This document shows, piece by piece, positions 20,640 through 31,500 of a stretch of 64,000 nt of DNA (its first letter is position 1; each line of letters begins with the position of its first letter). A program made the position numbers and the translations under genes. Location: contig JAJEKV010000054.1 of assembly GCA_021234155.1 (NCBI GenBank), positions 3,383,622 through 3,447,621 on the forward strand, given 5' to 3'. The notes beneath the pieces were generated by a model. It worked only from the letters and a program-made list of their open reading frames with translations. It made no database searches and was not told the origin of the DNA. The stretch is from Isoetes taiwanensis (Eukaryota > Streptophyta > Lycopodiopsida > Isoetales > Isoetaceae).

Positions 20640-21112
20640 ATGCAAAATTTTGTAATTGTGGTGGATGACATAACATATAGGTCGATCCCTACAGTATTTA
20701 GCTATGGGATGGCAGATGAGAGCACTTTTGTTTGAAACTCTAAGATAATGGCATAACGTTGGGTATCAATCATGTTACTACCAGAGTAGCTCTTCGCCAT
20801 ACAGGCATTTAAATGAAGCAGAAGATATAAGGATGCAACTCCTCTACAACCGCATGTCTATCTATCTGACATGACAAGTTCACTTTCCTGCCAGTACATA
20901 TACTGCAATGTGAACATTCTTCCATGGCTATTCATGCAAGGCAATCTTCAAAATCCTACATATGTGCTGCAATCGTTGCACTCCATAATCCAATATTCTG
21001 TCCCCCACTGGTAGAAGAGCTAGGTTGGATCCCCGGGCTGCTAGTTACTGTGTTTATTCCAGGAAATTAGAAATGCATTCAAACACTTTGTTTTTGAAAA
21101 GACATACCTGTG
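20640..21112. other. Spacer between captured fragments
   Basis: No recognisable coding segment. A minus-strand stretch reading LALLPVGDRILDYGVQRL near 20970 is protein-like but unassigned. Confidence 0.4.
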
Positions 21113-21541
21113 GAAGGATTGAGATGCGGATCTCTGGAACGCTCCAATTCTATATTTGTTCAAATGGTGAGCAATAACATAAAATAATGTATTCGTACTA
21201 CAAAACAAAGGACGGTATGAACTTACCTGGGCATTTGTTAGGGTTAACAATCATATTACAGGCTTGAGGAAGCTAAAAAGCAAGGGTAAGATTAACACCA
21301 AGAGTAGAGGCTTGATCGCTTTGGGAGCTCACAAGCTTGCAAAGGCAAATGGGGCTTTTGGTATGCACATCTTTTAGCACTTTGCAACAACTTGAATCTG
21401 GCCTTCCACCGCTTCCTTGCACAGGCATGGCTCTAGCTCTGTAAGCTTAGAAATACAATCTAGGTCATCTCCTCTTATCTCTAACACATAACTCCATATC
21501 ATTAAAGCTGCCGCTATAAGCCACATCCTCATCAAAGCCAT
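21113..21541 (-). pseudogene. Lipid-transfer protein (LTPG-like), frameshifted
   Basis: The start at 21541 gives a signal peptide (MALMRMWLIAAALMIWSYVL) and then the eight-cysteine LTP pattern: DCISKLTELEPCL, a one-base shift near 21387, CCKVLKDVHTKSPICLCKLV, a TAG stop, and LPQACNMIVNPNKCP. A donor (CCAG|GTAAGTTC) follows at 21227-21226, and a 43-nt exon lies at 21113-21155. The order C, C, CC, CLC, C, C is diagnostic of non-specific lipid-transfer proteins, which act outside the cell in wax and cutin transport. The shift and the stop argue for a dead copy. It is flanked by fragments of unrelated genes on the same strand. Confidence 0.85.
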
Positions 21542-22022
21542 TTTACCCTCGAAATAAAAATCACAAGCATCCAGGACTTGACTCAAGAAAATACTGCATT
21601 ATAAGCTATAAGATCCAGCATTTTTGCACGTAGATCTGAAGGAAAAAGAAATGAGCATAATGCACAAGAAAATGATCACTTCTTGTCGATCAACAAAGTC
21701 CGAATTCAAAACTCAAGAATCGACATAATACTGCCAAGAACCGAGCAAAAAATAGCGAAAACTGACAAGGTACTTCACTTGCAAAGCATTTGATAAGATG
21801 CAACAAAAAAGAAGTACTATTACGCGAGAACCAGTGCACAGAGACAAAGTAGAGACGGGCTACATGACTAAAAGATTCATACCTGTGTTTTAAGAAATGG
21901 AGAATTGGACATAGCCATAGCCGCAGGCCGTAACAAAGAGGCAGACAGGTGTGATGAAAACCTGCAGTGGTCATTGAGAAACACTTAAAGCACTTAAAGC
22001 ATCTCATATCTGTAATACGTAC

Positions 22023-22637
22023 TTCAGCTGCCACATTATAGATTGTAGGATCAGGCTTTTTCTTATCCACATCATTAAACATATGAGAGATGGTACACCC
22101 TTTGCAATGATGCTGCATGACAAAGATGTTACCTGCAAGAAAACAGTCGAGCTGTTGAAACCTTTCCTGTGCATAAGCAACATCCTTCACGTTAGCTTTG
22201 GTGATATGTTAATTAGTTCTGATAACTAAACTGTCATGATAACCATGCGAGGACCTTGCCAATAAGATTGTTGAGGACAAACACCACAGAACTTTTTGTT
22301 GCTGCCGAACACACAGCAACTTTAACTCCCTAATGTATCAAACTGTTAGCCTACAAAAAGGCAATGGTGCAAGAGGTTATTTGCTTACCTGGCAATTGGC
22401 CTCGTCCATTAAATGAAGAACTCTTGGTCGGGGCAGTACCTGTGTTTATAATATAAATCGACTTAGATGACTTGCCGTTAATCCTACCTGCAGACATGTT
22501 TGATCATTTCTAACATGAGTCACTCCAGAAAATAACTTAAACTTCACAAATAGCAGAAAACAAAGATATATCTACAGAATAATATTGCTTACAGCCCCAG
22601 ATTGAATAATGTCCTTGTATTTCGAGGTTTTCCAGTC
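22023..22637 (-). pseudogene. HAD-like phosphatase fragment (At4g39970 type)
   Basis: Five exons are readable on the minus strand: 22593-22637 (DWKTSKYKDIIQSGA), 22389-22439 (VLPRPRVLHLMDEANCQ), 22255-22329 (GVKVAVCSAATKSSVVFVL, ending NNLIGK), 22133-22166 (ERFQQLDCFLA) and 22023-22077 (DVDKKKPDPTIYNVAAE). Four exons have GT-AG borders and conserved phase. They match the middle of a plant chloroplast HAD-superfamily hydrolase: motif II in CSAATKSS and the motif III lysine in KKKPDP. The last exon lacks an AG acceptor. Both the N-terminal DxD exon and the C-terminal exons are absent. The fragment is therefore truncated on both sides, as in a captured gene piece. Confidence 0.88.
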
Positions 22638-22640
22638 CTG

Positions 22641-23740
22641 TAATTCAGCAACGATGACCCAATTCGATTTGTGCTCTCTAGAAAATCAATTCGATTGCTA
22701 ATTCTCCCAAGGCGAGCATAACTTCCTAACGCGATCCCTGACAGGCTGGAATTTCGATGAATTTTGGAGATCGTAGATCAAATCAAACGACGGAAACAGC
22801 AGCCACCTGCACAAAAGTCTCACCTGGCAGCAACGTGGACACTCTAGAATTGCTTCAAAGTGTCCACTTGTGTTTGTGCAAACGTGCGAAAAAGCTACAA
22901 AGGGAAGATTTTATGTACGGAATTCTGTATATTTTTAAGCAAAATTAAACCATTGAAAGCTACAATCAGCATTATCTTTTATTTCCCAAAAAAATGCCCC
23001 TCTTCAAATACAAGTACATGGAATTCCCATTGAAGGTAGGCAATTTCCTAGTACAAGATTTCAGTGGGTCTACAAGAAAGTTTTAGCTATCTGCAAAAAG
23101 ATCAGTCCACAAAAACTCAATTTCCCAAATTTGCAAGAGACACAAACTTTTTGATGTCTTCACATTGTATACACCCTCACATTTCAGCAACATATCCATC
23201 TACGTAGATCACAAATGTTGCTCATTATCCAAAAGAACGTCTTGGTTTGGTTTCACCAGGGTTCAACTCCCTGACCAGTAGATCTGATGCATTCGGCACT
23301 TAAAAAGGGTTTCTTTCATGTTGCTTCTTCTGGATTGTTGTTCTTTCGGCGTTTCTGGTGTTCCTTCATATGTATAGATTCTACTCTTGCTTCATGATAT
23401 GCAAACCCTATGGCAGATGTTTGGCGAAACAAATTTTCATATTTGGTACTGGCAGCCACGGATTTTTTGTTTCACCCATCTCATTGGATTGTAGCTCTGG
23501 TTTGTCTGCTTGGAGCTCATCAAATTCAAGCTTTGGTTTGAAGCTCTACATATATTTATACATGTTGGATGTATTCATTGTTTTTATATATAACAAATCC
23601 AATGGTTGAACTTAAAAGATTCAAAAGGGTTGCAACCCTTGCGTTTTTTATTATTTTGAAGGAGGAAAAAAGAAAAAGTAAAAAGCCTTAGGGTTCGTCT
23701 CTGAAGCCAGAATTTAGGGTTTAGAGCGAGAGAGCAGAGT
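22641..23740. other. Spacer upstream of RPL9
   Basis: No recognisable gene. The stretch at 23030-23330 is ordinary AT-rich sequence. The RPL9 promoter presumably lies in the last few hundred bases; no clear TATA box was singled out. Confidence 0.5.
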
Positions 23741-23769
23741 CCACTAGTGCGGCCGCTAGCTCCGGCACA

Positions 23770-24518
23770 ATGAAAAGGATTGTAGCATCGCAGGAGCTGG
23801 TCATCCCAGATGGAGTCACGGTTGAAATCAAGGCGAAGAAAGTTCGTGTTAAAGGTCCTAGAGGTCAGCTTACTCGCGATTTCAAGCATTTAAATCTAGA
23901 TTTTGCACTCATAGATGGAGGAAAGAAGCTTAAAGTCGATGCCTGGTTTGGCTCTCGAAAAACTATTGCGGCTATTCGCACTGCGATTAGTCATGTTCAA
24001 AATCTTATAACCGGTGTGACCAAAGGCTTTCGGTATAAGATGCGGTTTGTCTATGCCCATTTTCCCATCAACGCCACCATTGGTGGTGGCAGTGACAACA
24101 TTGAGATTCGTAACTTCCTTGGCGAGAAAAAGGTAAGCTCTAGCATAATCTCATTCTCATGTTCTATCTGTTTGTTTGTTTTCCTGCTTTTTTAAATTTA
24201 TGTGTGCCTTTGGTGTCTGCAAATAGGTTAGGAAAGTCGACATGCTTGGTGGTGTCACAATAACCAGATCAGAAAAAGTTAAAGATGAACTTATACTCGA
24301 GGGAAATGACATTGACCTTGTTTCTCGATCAGCAGCACTTATTAACCAGGTATGTGAACACATCTGCAGTGATTGAACATCATTTGGTGAATTGTTTCTG
24401 ACCTTGTGACTGGATATTCATTATGTTTCAGAAATGCCATGTAAAGAACAAAGATATTAGGAAGTTTTTGGATGGTATTTATGTTAGTGAAAGGGGAACC
24501 ATTGCTGAGGAAGAGTAA
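23770..24518 (+). CDS. RPL9: 60S ribosomal protein L9 (uL6)
   Basis: Three exons, 23770-24132, 24227-24349 and 24432-24518, give 190 codons with all junctions in frame and GT-AG borders. The protein starts [20 protein letters not shown] and carries the uL6 landmarks [86 protein letters not shown] and [13 protein letters not shown]. Length and motifs agree with plant RPL9 (about 190-194 residues), a component of the large cytosolic ribosomal subunit near the factor-binding region. No lesions were seen. An AATGGTAAGCC just after the stop could start a further intron in the 3' untranslated region. The leader contains an odd SpeI-NotI-NheI-like string at 23742-23759. Confidence 0.97.
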
Positions 24519-26100
24519 AATGGTAAGCCAAGCTTTGTTGTGCATTTATTTTTCCGTTTACTGATTAGATCAGTTGCATTTCAGGGCACTATAAATTTTG
24601 ACTGGGGGACTATTAAGAAAGAGAATGCACTTTCACATTTCTGATATAGATGCTTGTCTACTTGAGGAGACTGCTTAATGTTTCTTTGTAGTGAAAATTT
24701 TGAATATTCCTGTTTCTGGTTGCAACATCTTTATATATATGTTTGCAGTTAGATGCAAAATGAGTAGTATTTACTCCCGAGTTAAGTATCAACTTAATGA
24801 TGAGCTCACTGTAGTTGCGATTTTTTTACTTTTTTTTTTCCTGTTGGATAAGTCAGACTAGGTTTCGTTTTTGGATCTAATGCATTGAAAAATCTTGAAA
24901 GATTTACGATTGAGGAAAAAGACAACTGCTATTGAGCATTAACCAGTGATTTAAATACCATAAAAAATTTTCATTTTCTGTTCTTGACTAATAGTCTAAC
25001 GATGAGGAATCATGAAACCTATGAACCCTGTTAGTTTTGCTAAGATTTGATATTGTGAACCATCACCATCATGAAACCTATGAATCCTGTTAGTTTTGCT
25101 AAGATTTGATAGTGGGAACCATCACCGTGTGAACGAAGAGGTGTATTTTGTAGGATACATAAGTACAAGTCCATGTTCCTGTTTTCTAGTCAGATCACCT
25201 AATCTGAAGCACAAAAGAAGGCAGGGCGGTTAAGCAGGGGTCTGCATTGGTTAGGGCAACATAGTTGATTCAGAACCCAAGAGAACCATTAGGAAACTTG
25301 TAAGCACAAACAAATTAAACATGCGCCATCTCCCAAACAGAAAAGGAGTGTTAGAGAATCCATCAATTCTTGAGACTCCCGATACAACTAAGGAGGACCC
25401 AAAAATAGATGACCATTCAGATTATTCTCTTGTTAGAGAATAACCATTGATTGTACTATTTTTTTTCCTTGTTTATCTCCTGAATTAGTTCCATGATTTA
25501 CGGAGCTCAATGTATTTAAACACTTGATCAATATTCAAACGTAATCAGTGTGTTGCATCCTTCTCGTTCTTAGTTTTCTTTTACAAGGAGGAGAGCAGAT
25601 CATGAGAAGCCAGACGTCTGAAATGATAAAAAAGTATATTAAATGCCTGAAAAAGCATGAGGGCTGGCAGAAAAACAGATTGCGCAGTCTAAACATATGG
25701 GTTTCCCTAATTTTATGGAACATAGGCTTCTTAAAACACTGCCAACGAGAAGCAGCAATTCGAAAATCTGAATGAAACATTTGTAAGTGCTTAAAAACAT
25801 TCTAGCAGGATAGGGATTTGAATCTATTATTTGGCGGCTTCACTATTATTTGCAACTGTAAATCTTCAAGTTTACACGGACTGCCATTCATGCAGGATCA
25901 TTTGTCTGGTTATAGCATCACGAAACTATCATAGTAAAAGTTTCTCTTTTCAGGAATCATGGATCTGGACTAGCCGAGTAGTCCTGATTCCTAGTGCCAG
26001 CCCGATTAGGGCGCGCAATTTTTTGGATTCAAACTGGCTTGAACTGCCACGTAGACTCTGAGGTGGCAAAAAGACGCGACTCTTTAGACTATATGCTTTA
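24519..26100. other. Spacer with a short tandem duplication
   Basis: No gene recognised. A 59-bp unit beginning CATGAAACCTATGAA is duplicated at 25011-25069 and 25070-25128. The rest is AT-rich, and the last 150 bp are the presumed promoter of the Dabb gene. Confidence 0.6.
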
Positions 26101-26142
26101 CGTTGTGTAGTTTGCGAACTTGGCTAGCGAGAGTTAGAGAAA

Positions 26143-26736
26143 ATGATGAGCACAAAGGTAGTGGATCAGATTGCATTATTCAAGATATCAGAAAATGCAG
26201 CCGAGAGCGTCGAGAAGGCCTTTGTGAAGCAACTCCAATTGCTTGCCAAACTAGATGGTGTCATAAATTTCGCTGCAGGCAAGGCTCTAGAGAGAACTAG
26301 TGCCTACACACATGGAGTTTATGTTCGACATCGCTCCCAACAAACTCAACGGGCTTACCTAGACTCCGTTGAACACAAACATCTTTTCGATGGCATCATG
26401 AAACCTAATGGTATCGAGGTTGTGCTTGTGGCTTGGGAAACCTTTGCTGACCCAAACCAAACCATTAAGTTTGGGGCATGGCGCGGTGTCCTCATGAAGG
26501 CAAAAAGGAGTAAAGAGGTTCATATCCTTTATGGCATGGAAAAACATGCCCTTCACTGCTTTGGCGGCCCATGCTTGCCCCAGTTTCAACGGGTCAATAA
26601 TGGCTTCGATCATGGTATGGTTGCCCTCTTTGAGCACCCTTCTTCCCTCCATGATAGCAGACCCCAATTCCTGGACGAAATCTCTAATTATGTTGATAGT
26701 TTTGTCATGTTCGACTTTATTGTTAGTACCCATTAA
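26143..26736 (+). CDS. Stress-responsive A/B barrel (Dabb) domain protein
   Basis: A single open frame of 197 codons starts at the first of two reachable ATGs (AAAATGATGAGC). Residues 1-100 fit the Dabb domain: VVDQIALFKISENAAESVEK, LDGVINFAAGKALE, the YTHGVYVRHRS signature, the AYLDSVEHKHL helix and a final VVLVAWE strand. Plant members (HS1/POP3 group) are small, about 110 residues, dimeric and stress-induced. The remaining 95 residues do not resemble a second Dabb domain and are matched on the other strand by an equally long open frame (26359-26754). The true stop or splice structure of the C-terminal half is therefore uncertain. Confidence 0.75.
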   Translation: MMSTKVVDQIALFKISENAAESVEKAFVKQLQLLAKLDGVINFAAGKALERTSAYTHGVYVRHRSQQTQRAYLDSVEHKHLFDGIMKPNGIEVVLVAWETFADPNQTIKFGAWRGVLMKAKRSKEVHILYGMEKHALHCFGGPCLPQFQRVNNGFDHGMVALFEHPSSLHDSRPQFLDEISNYVDSFVMFDFIVSTH

Positions 26737-26754
26737 AGTCATGATCCTACACAT

Positions 26755-27246
26755 CCTCTTATCCGAGGAAAGAAAGTACTTCTATCCTCTTTCGTGAAAG
26801 AAATACACTATTCTCGCAGTGGTCTCTCCTCTACAATTTTCTTTCTTACGCAAATAACAGGTCCGTGAACAATGAAGTCCGATAAAATTCAATTCTGAAA
26901 TATAGCATTGTGCGCCTAGAGCCAATGCACTAGTTTTTTAACTTAACGAAACAATATTCTAGATTCTCTTTCTGAAATATATCCCTTGTCTAGATAGATC
27001 CAATGCACCAATTATTTACCTTAAGGGAACACTAACTTAACTTGGTGAGTGAAAGTAAGAACCGTAAAAACCTAATTAACGGCGGGAAAGCTATCTTAGC
27101 CGTCGATTTAAAAAACGCAAGCATCCAACGGCTTTGGGTTGTGAGACGACGTGGGCAAGAAAGCGGTCCCATGTGGCACCCATAACTGAAGGATAACCGC
27201 GCAAGGTTGGCCAGGTTAGCTTGTTTTAGGTTGATTGAGTGGCGCC
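26755..27246. other. Spacer between Dabb and RS-domain genes
   Basis: No coding signal recognised. The last 200 bp are presumably the promoter and leader of the RS-domain gene. Confidence 0.5.
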
Positions 27247-28786
27247 ATGGAGATCCAAGGAAACCCTTCAACTGTAGAACTTGGTGATGGAGTTTTGAAG
27301 CATCCTTCACCCGGACATGCTGTTCCCAATGCTCCGCAATTTACAGCCATGGTGCAGCAGGCTTCTAGCAATGCAACAATTTCAGGTTCAGCAGGCATGG
27401 TTCATGCAGCAAGTCATGGCCTCTCAACAGGCTGCTACAAGGGCTGCAACCGATCTTGCCACTGCTCGTGCTGCCGAAATTAGTAGACATCTACAAGAAA
27501 GTGATGATAAAGAGACTGTTGCTTCTCCAAATGCCAGTCCAAATAGGTATCTTCTTTCATCACTTAATTATTCCCAGTCCAGTTTGAACTTTCATATTTT
27601 CGATGTTTACCATCTTCAAATTAGCATAAACTTTAAGGCTTAAACATACTCATCTGATAAGACATGTGGTTATCATCATTTGATTTTTGGTAAGAATTGA
27701 TCTTGCTAAGTGCACTTCATTGGTCTCTAATCGATTCAAATGTCAAGCATAGAGTCTGATTTTGTCTTCTTCAATTGCAATTGATTTGGTTTGGCATTTC
27801 AGGTCTCCATATGAAATATGTTTTATGTTGTACTAGTACTTTTTATGTTGCTCGGCTGAATAAACTATAATAGATTGGATAAATGCTGGATATTCAAGAT
27901 TTGAGGTTATCTGAGCATCAAAGTAAGCCTTGAATTTTGTTGCAAGCTTGTCATTGTAGTCAAGGTATAAGAATTGGTTCCTTCTAGCAGCACATCTCTC
28001 TACTTGTATTATGCATGTTGATAGGAAGTGGGAATATGATTTAAAGTATACATCAGGCTTGATACGTTTCTGGATACTCATGCCATGATTGTCTCTGACA
28101 GAAGAAAATCCCCTTCATGGTCACCATCAAGATCTAAGTCAAGATCAAGATCAAGGTCTCCAGTTCATTACCGCCATGCTTCTAGATCACCTGACCATTA
28201 CCGACATGGTAGATTCCATCCCTTCCGATACAGAGGTTACTATGGTGGTCGTGGAAGATATCGCGGTTATTATCGGGGTGGAAGAAGTTGGAATTCTTAC
28301 AGGCGAGATTGGAGTAGAGACAGAGGCAGGCATTATTATCATAACAGGCCATATAGAGGCAGGAGCAGAAGCAGAAGCAGGAGCAGAAGTAGGAGTAGGA
28401 GCAGGAGCAGAAGTAGGAGCAGGAGTGATAGGAGGCATGATCGTAAAATAAGTAAAGCCACAAGTAAATCTCCCTCTGAATCAAAGTCTCCCATATATTA
28501 TAAAAAGACATCACAGTCATCAGACCGTAGAAGAGACACAGCAGATGAACCAGGAAGGCTAAAGTCATCCGAAGCAAAGGGAATACCCTCCCTTGACACG
28601 GAAGCTGCAAATGTAATGCCTGTAAATAATGCCAGTGGTCAGACGATGCTGGAGAAAATAATCGATGAAAATCAAATAGGCCAAAGTCAAATACAAGAGT
28701 TGCCAGAAGAGGAAACACCTGAGGTCATTGTTGAGGAAAATCCATATTTTGAGTTAGATTCTGAAGACTTCAATAAGACAGATTAG
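27247..28786 (+). CDS. RS-domain (SR-related) protein with one frameshift
   Basis: Exon 1 (27247-27546) starts MEIQGNPSTVELGD and reads to PQFTAMVQQ. Near 27357 a one-base shift is needed to continue into the glutamine/alanine-rich AMQQFQVQQAWFMQQVMASQ and ARAAEISRHLQESDDKE. A 555-bp GT-AG intron (27547-28101) joins in phase to exon 2 (28102-28786), which encodes RRKSPSWSPSRSKSRSRS, an RGG/RGYY-rich stretch, a long RS repeat (28340-28430) and an acidic tail ending DSEDFNKTD. RS domains act in pre-mRNA splicing in nuclear speckles. No RNA-recognition motif is visible, so this is an SR-related protein, not a classical SR protein. The frameshift lies in a CAGCAGG run and could be an assembly error or a real defect. 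Confidence 0.7.
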
Positions 28787-31500
28787 CCTTCTTCAAGCTA
28801 AAGCAGATGTAAATTCTATATGTTATTCTTTTTCCTTCTCATATTTGAGCATTGAATTTTCTTACTGCCAGAACTATGCTTATAGTTTATTTGCAGTTAA
28901 TGAAAGTTTTTATGAGGTGATTGCAAAGACATTTTTCAACCAGTTCCATTAAGTAATAAAGTTATAATATATGGCTTTCAATGATTCAGTAAATGTTACA
29001 GATTTTGTATTTTTCTTTTACCTGTCTTCGTTGTTACTGTAAGCAGTTCAGATTCAATACACAGCTATGCCATTCAAATAACAAAAACAAGGCAACTTTT
29101 TATTCTCCACACATTCTGGAAGCAAGAACTTTGTGCAATATTGAGAGCCAATTCATAGTTATATTTCTTGTTTGTAAAACAGGGACTAACAATTTGGTCC
29201 GTTATGTTTGATAAAGTTCTTGAGAACCTAAATGTGATGTTATCCAAGGCCCATATTGCTGAACAATTATATTGTCTCAATGAGGGCAGGATATCAGATG
29301 CAGTGTGTATAGGTCAAATGCTTTCTTGACGTTGTAATTTTCTTTGTACTTTACTTCATTGCCTACATCAATTTTTAGTGTAGTTTTTAGTTTGTTCAGA
29401 GTCTGCACTTCTGAGAAATAACTGTAATCCTAGGGTGCATGCCTGACAAAATCCAGATTAGAGAATAATCATAATTTTTTGGGTTCAAGACACATAGAGG
29501 GCCACGATTTAAGAATCTTGTAGCATATTCCTTGTCCACGGCTGTGGACTTTTGGGATTTGAGGGACCCCTGACTACGATTAGACGGCGTGGATTCCATA
29601 TGAGCCTGGCGGAGGGTGGGGATGCGGTCGCCAGATCTTTGAGGCTCCAAGCCTGTCATCCATTGATGTCTGCTCCAGGGATGGATTTCGGGTAAAGAAT
29701 TTTGCAGAGCTTCCAGGCCCTTTTTTTTGATGGCCGGATTCCAATCCCTTGGCTGCTTTGCACCTTGTAGACAAGCCAACTCTTAGATCGCTAGGTAATT
29801 AGACCAAAGCAACACCAAATGGGCCGGTTTGGACCGGCCAGGGCTTCAGTTTTGGCGTCTCCAGTTTTCCGTCGGGTTCCAACTTCAGAGGGCCCATTAA
29901 TTGGGCTCGAACTGTAAGCCGATCTATAGGGAAGGCGCGAACCTTGAATAATGTATTCTTCCTTTGAGTCTGAAACTTTGTAATGTTGCCATAATCAGTT
30001 ATTTCATGCCAATCTGAACATATCGAAATCCAAGTATCGTGGATACTCGAAGGTCTTTGGAGGAGTCGAAGCAGTTTGCTTATAGTCATAGGATCCTTTA
30101 CTGGATCTGTTGTGCTGTTAATTTATGGATTGGATTCTGGAAGGAGAAGGCAGTACTGGCGCTTGCGCAACTACCGTGGTATGGAACTGGCGAGTGCCAA
30201 AGGTGGTATTTAGTTTAGTCAGAAGTATATTGTATGATGCTATTGTTAAGTGACCTCTGCTCGATGTTTAATCTTCACTTGTACACTTGAAACTGGCATT
30301 GGTTCAATTTCTTGTGCAGAGTGTCAGGAAGTGGGATGTTTCTATCCACCTTTGAAATGAAATTCTTGTGAAGGGACAGTTTCCCAGATGTTAAAGGTAC
30401 TGTGGGAAAAACTTTTATACTCAAAGCTTGTCTTTTAACAAATAGATGTGCCTATGCTTATATCAATGGGCTGATGAGTACACATCTGGATTCCACAATC
30501 CAAGGGCCATTTTTCCAGTGGATCAACATCATGTCACAAATTGCAGAAGCAAAGAAGCAGTTATGGCTACAATTCCTAGCAGTTCCACATCAGAGCCACA
30601 TAGGATATGTTGGGCAAGCAAGTTATTGTAATAGATCGGGAGAGTCTTTCGATGGTCAATGACATGCTGGAGAAAGAAATGCGGTGGATTGTTAGACCTA
30701 CTAACAATTGAGGAAATTTTGCCGCAGTTATTATATGCAATGGCATTACTCCCAATCTTTTCTCTACTACGCGGTTTGGGATGAGTCAATCAAGTGGCAA
30801 CAAAATGAGAGGGAAACGTCACGAATTCATATTGTTCTTGCTGCAAAACAAGAAGAAGTAAGGATAATTTACAATGCATGAGTTTTCTTCCTATATAAGA
30901 TTCCTTTTTATGCCTTCACGCCAGTATTTTACCTTCACAAAATCCAGAATTAATCCTTCCAGACTTTTAATGTTGTTATACTATTAAGAGCTTGTGCAAT
31001 CACATCTGTAGGTTGTTAATATTATCATATTTGAATGATCCAAGTGTATTAATCTTATTGTCACATTATCAATACTTTGTGCAATCACATTTTTATGTCG
31101 TTTTTCTATTGAGAGTTTGTTCAATCATCTGAAGTAATCTGTGTCGTTAAGTAGACAAGGAGTCAATTTTTATTGCAATCCCAAATTGCTTGGAAGATGC
31201 ATATGACATCTTATTTTTAAATAACTCTTAGTACCTGGCAATCAGATTACCAACACCAAGGACGTGAAATCTAAAACCGATGAGTACACTGCAAGCATGC
31301 AAGAACAGACTGGAACTGGTGCAATTCTTAGTCATGCTGGCTTTTGCGAAGTTGTTGCTAGTTTTCTAAACCCGTTATGTTATCAGACTACACGTTTTAC
31401 AACATTCGTCCATTTTTAAAACACCCTCCCCCCCGCCACAATCACGAAGTATCTTCTCCTCTTCCCCACTCAACGTACTCACTCTATTTTTGATACTCCT
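28787..31500. other. Spacer with unassigned exon-like pieces
   Basis: After the RS gene, a stretch at about 29180-29290 reads TIWSVMFDKVLENLNVMLSK with no recognised family. A palindrome GGCCGG-TTTGGA-CCGGCC lies near 29822-29839. Other frames are short or interrupted. No gene is called. Confidence 0.4.

Larger units (their letters stand above)
16202..22640 (-). mobile_element. Helitron-like element carrying gene fragments
   Basis: Read on the minus strand, the low end shows a classic Helitron 3' terminus: hairpin GCCCAGC-AAT-GCTGGGC (16213-16229), seven bases, then CTAG at 16202-16205 followed by T. Helitrons capture gene fragments with introns in the transcribed orientation. Here fragments of at least three unrelated genes (4CL-like, lipid-transfer protein, HAD phosphatase) all lie on the minus strand at 20.5-22.64 kb. 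The TC 5' terminus was not found, so the upper limit is only the last recognised fragment. No Rep-helicase is present, so the element would be non-autonomous. The common element is inferred; the terminus is seen. Confidence 0.6.

Noticed and set aside
23742-23759. Vector contamination at the RPL9 leader
   Set aside because: Sequence on both sides is native plant DNA and the gene retains its introns, so a cloned insert boundary is unlikely.
28182-28718. Long minus-strand and alternate-frame ORFs over the RS repeat
   Set aside because: They are by-products of the repetitive AGR/AGC codons; the plus frame has the coherent RS protein and in-phase intron.
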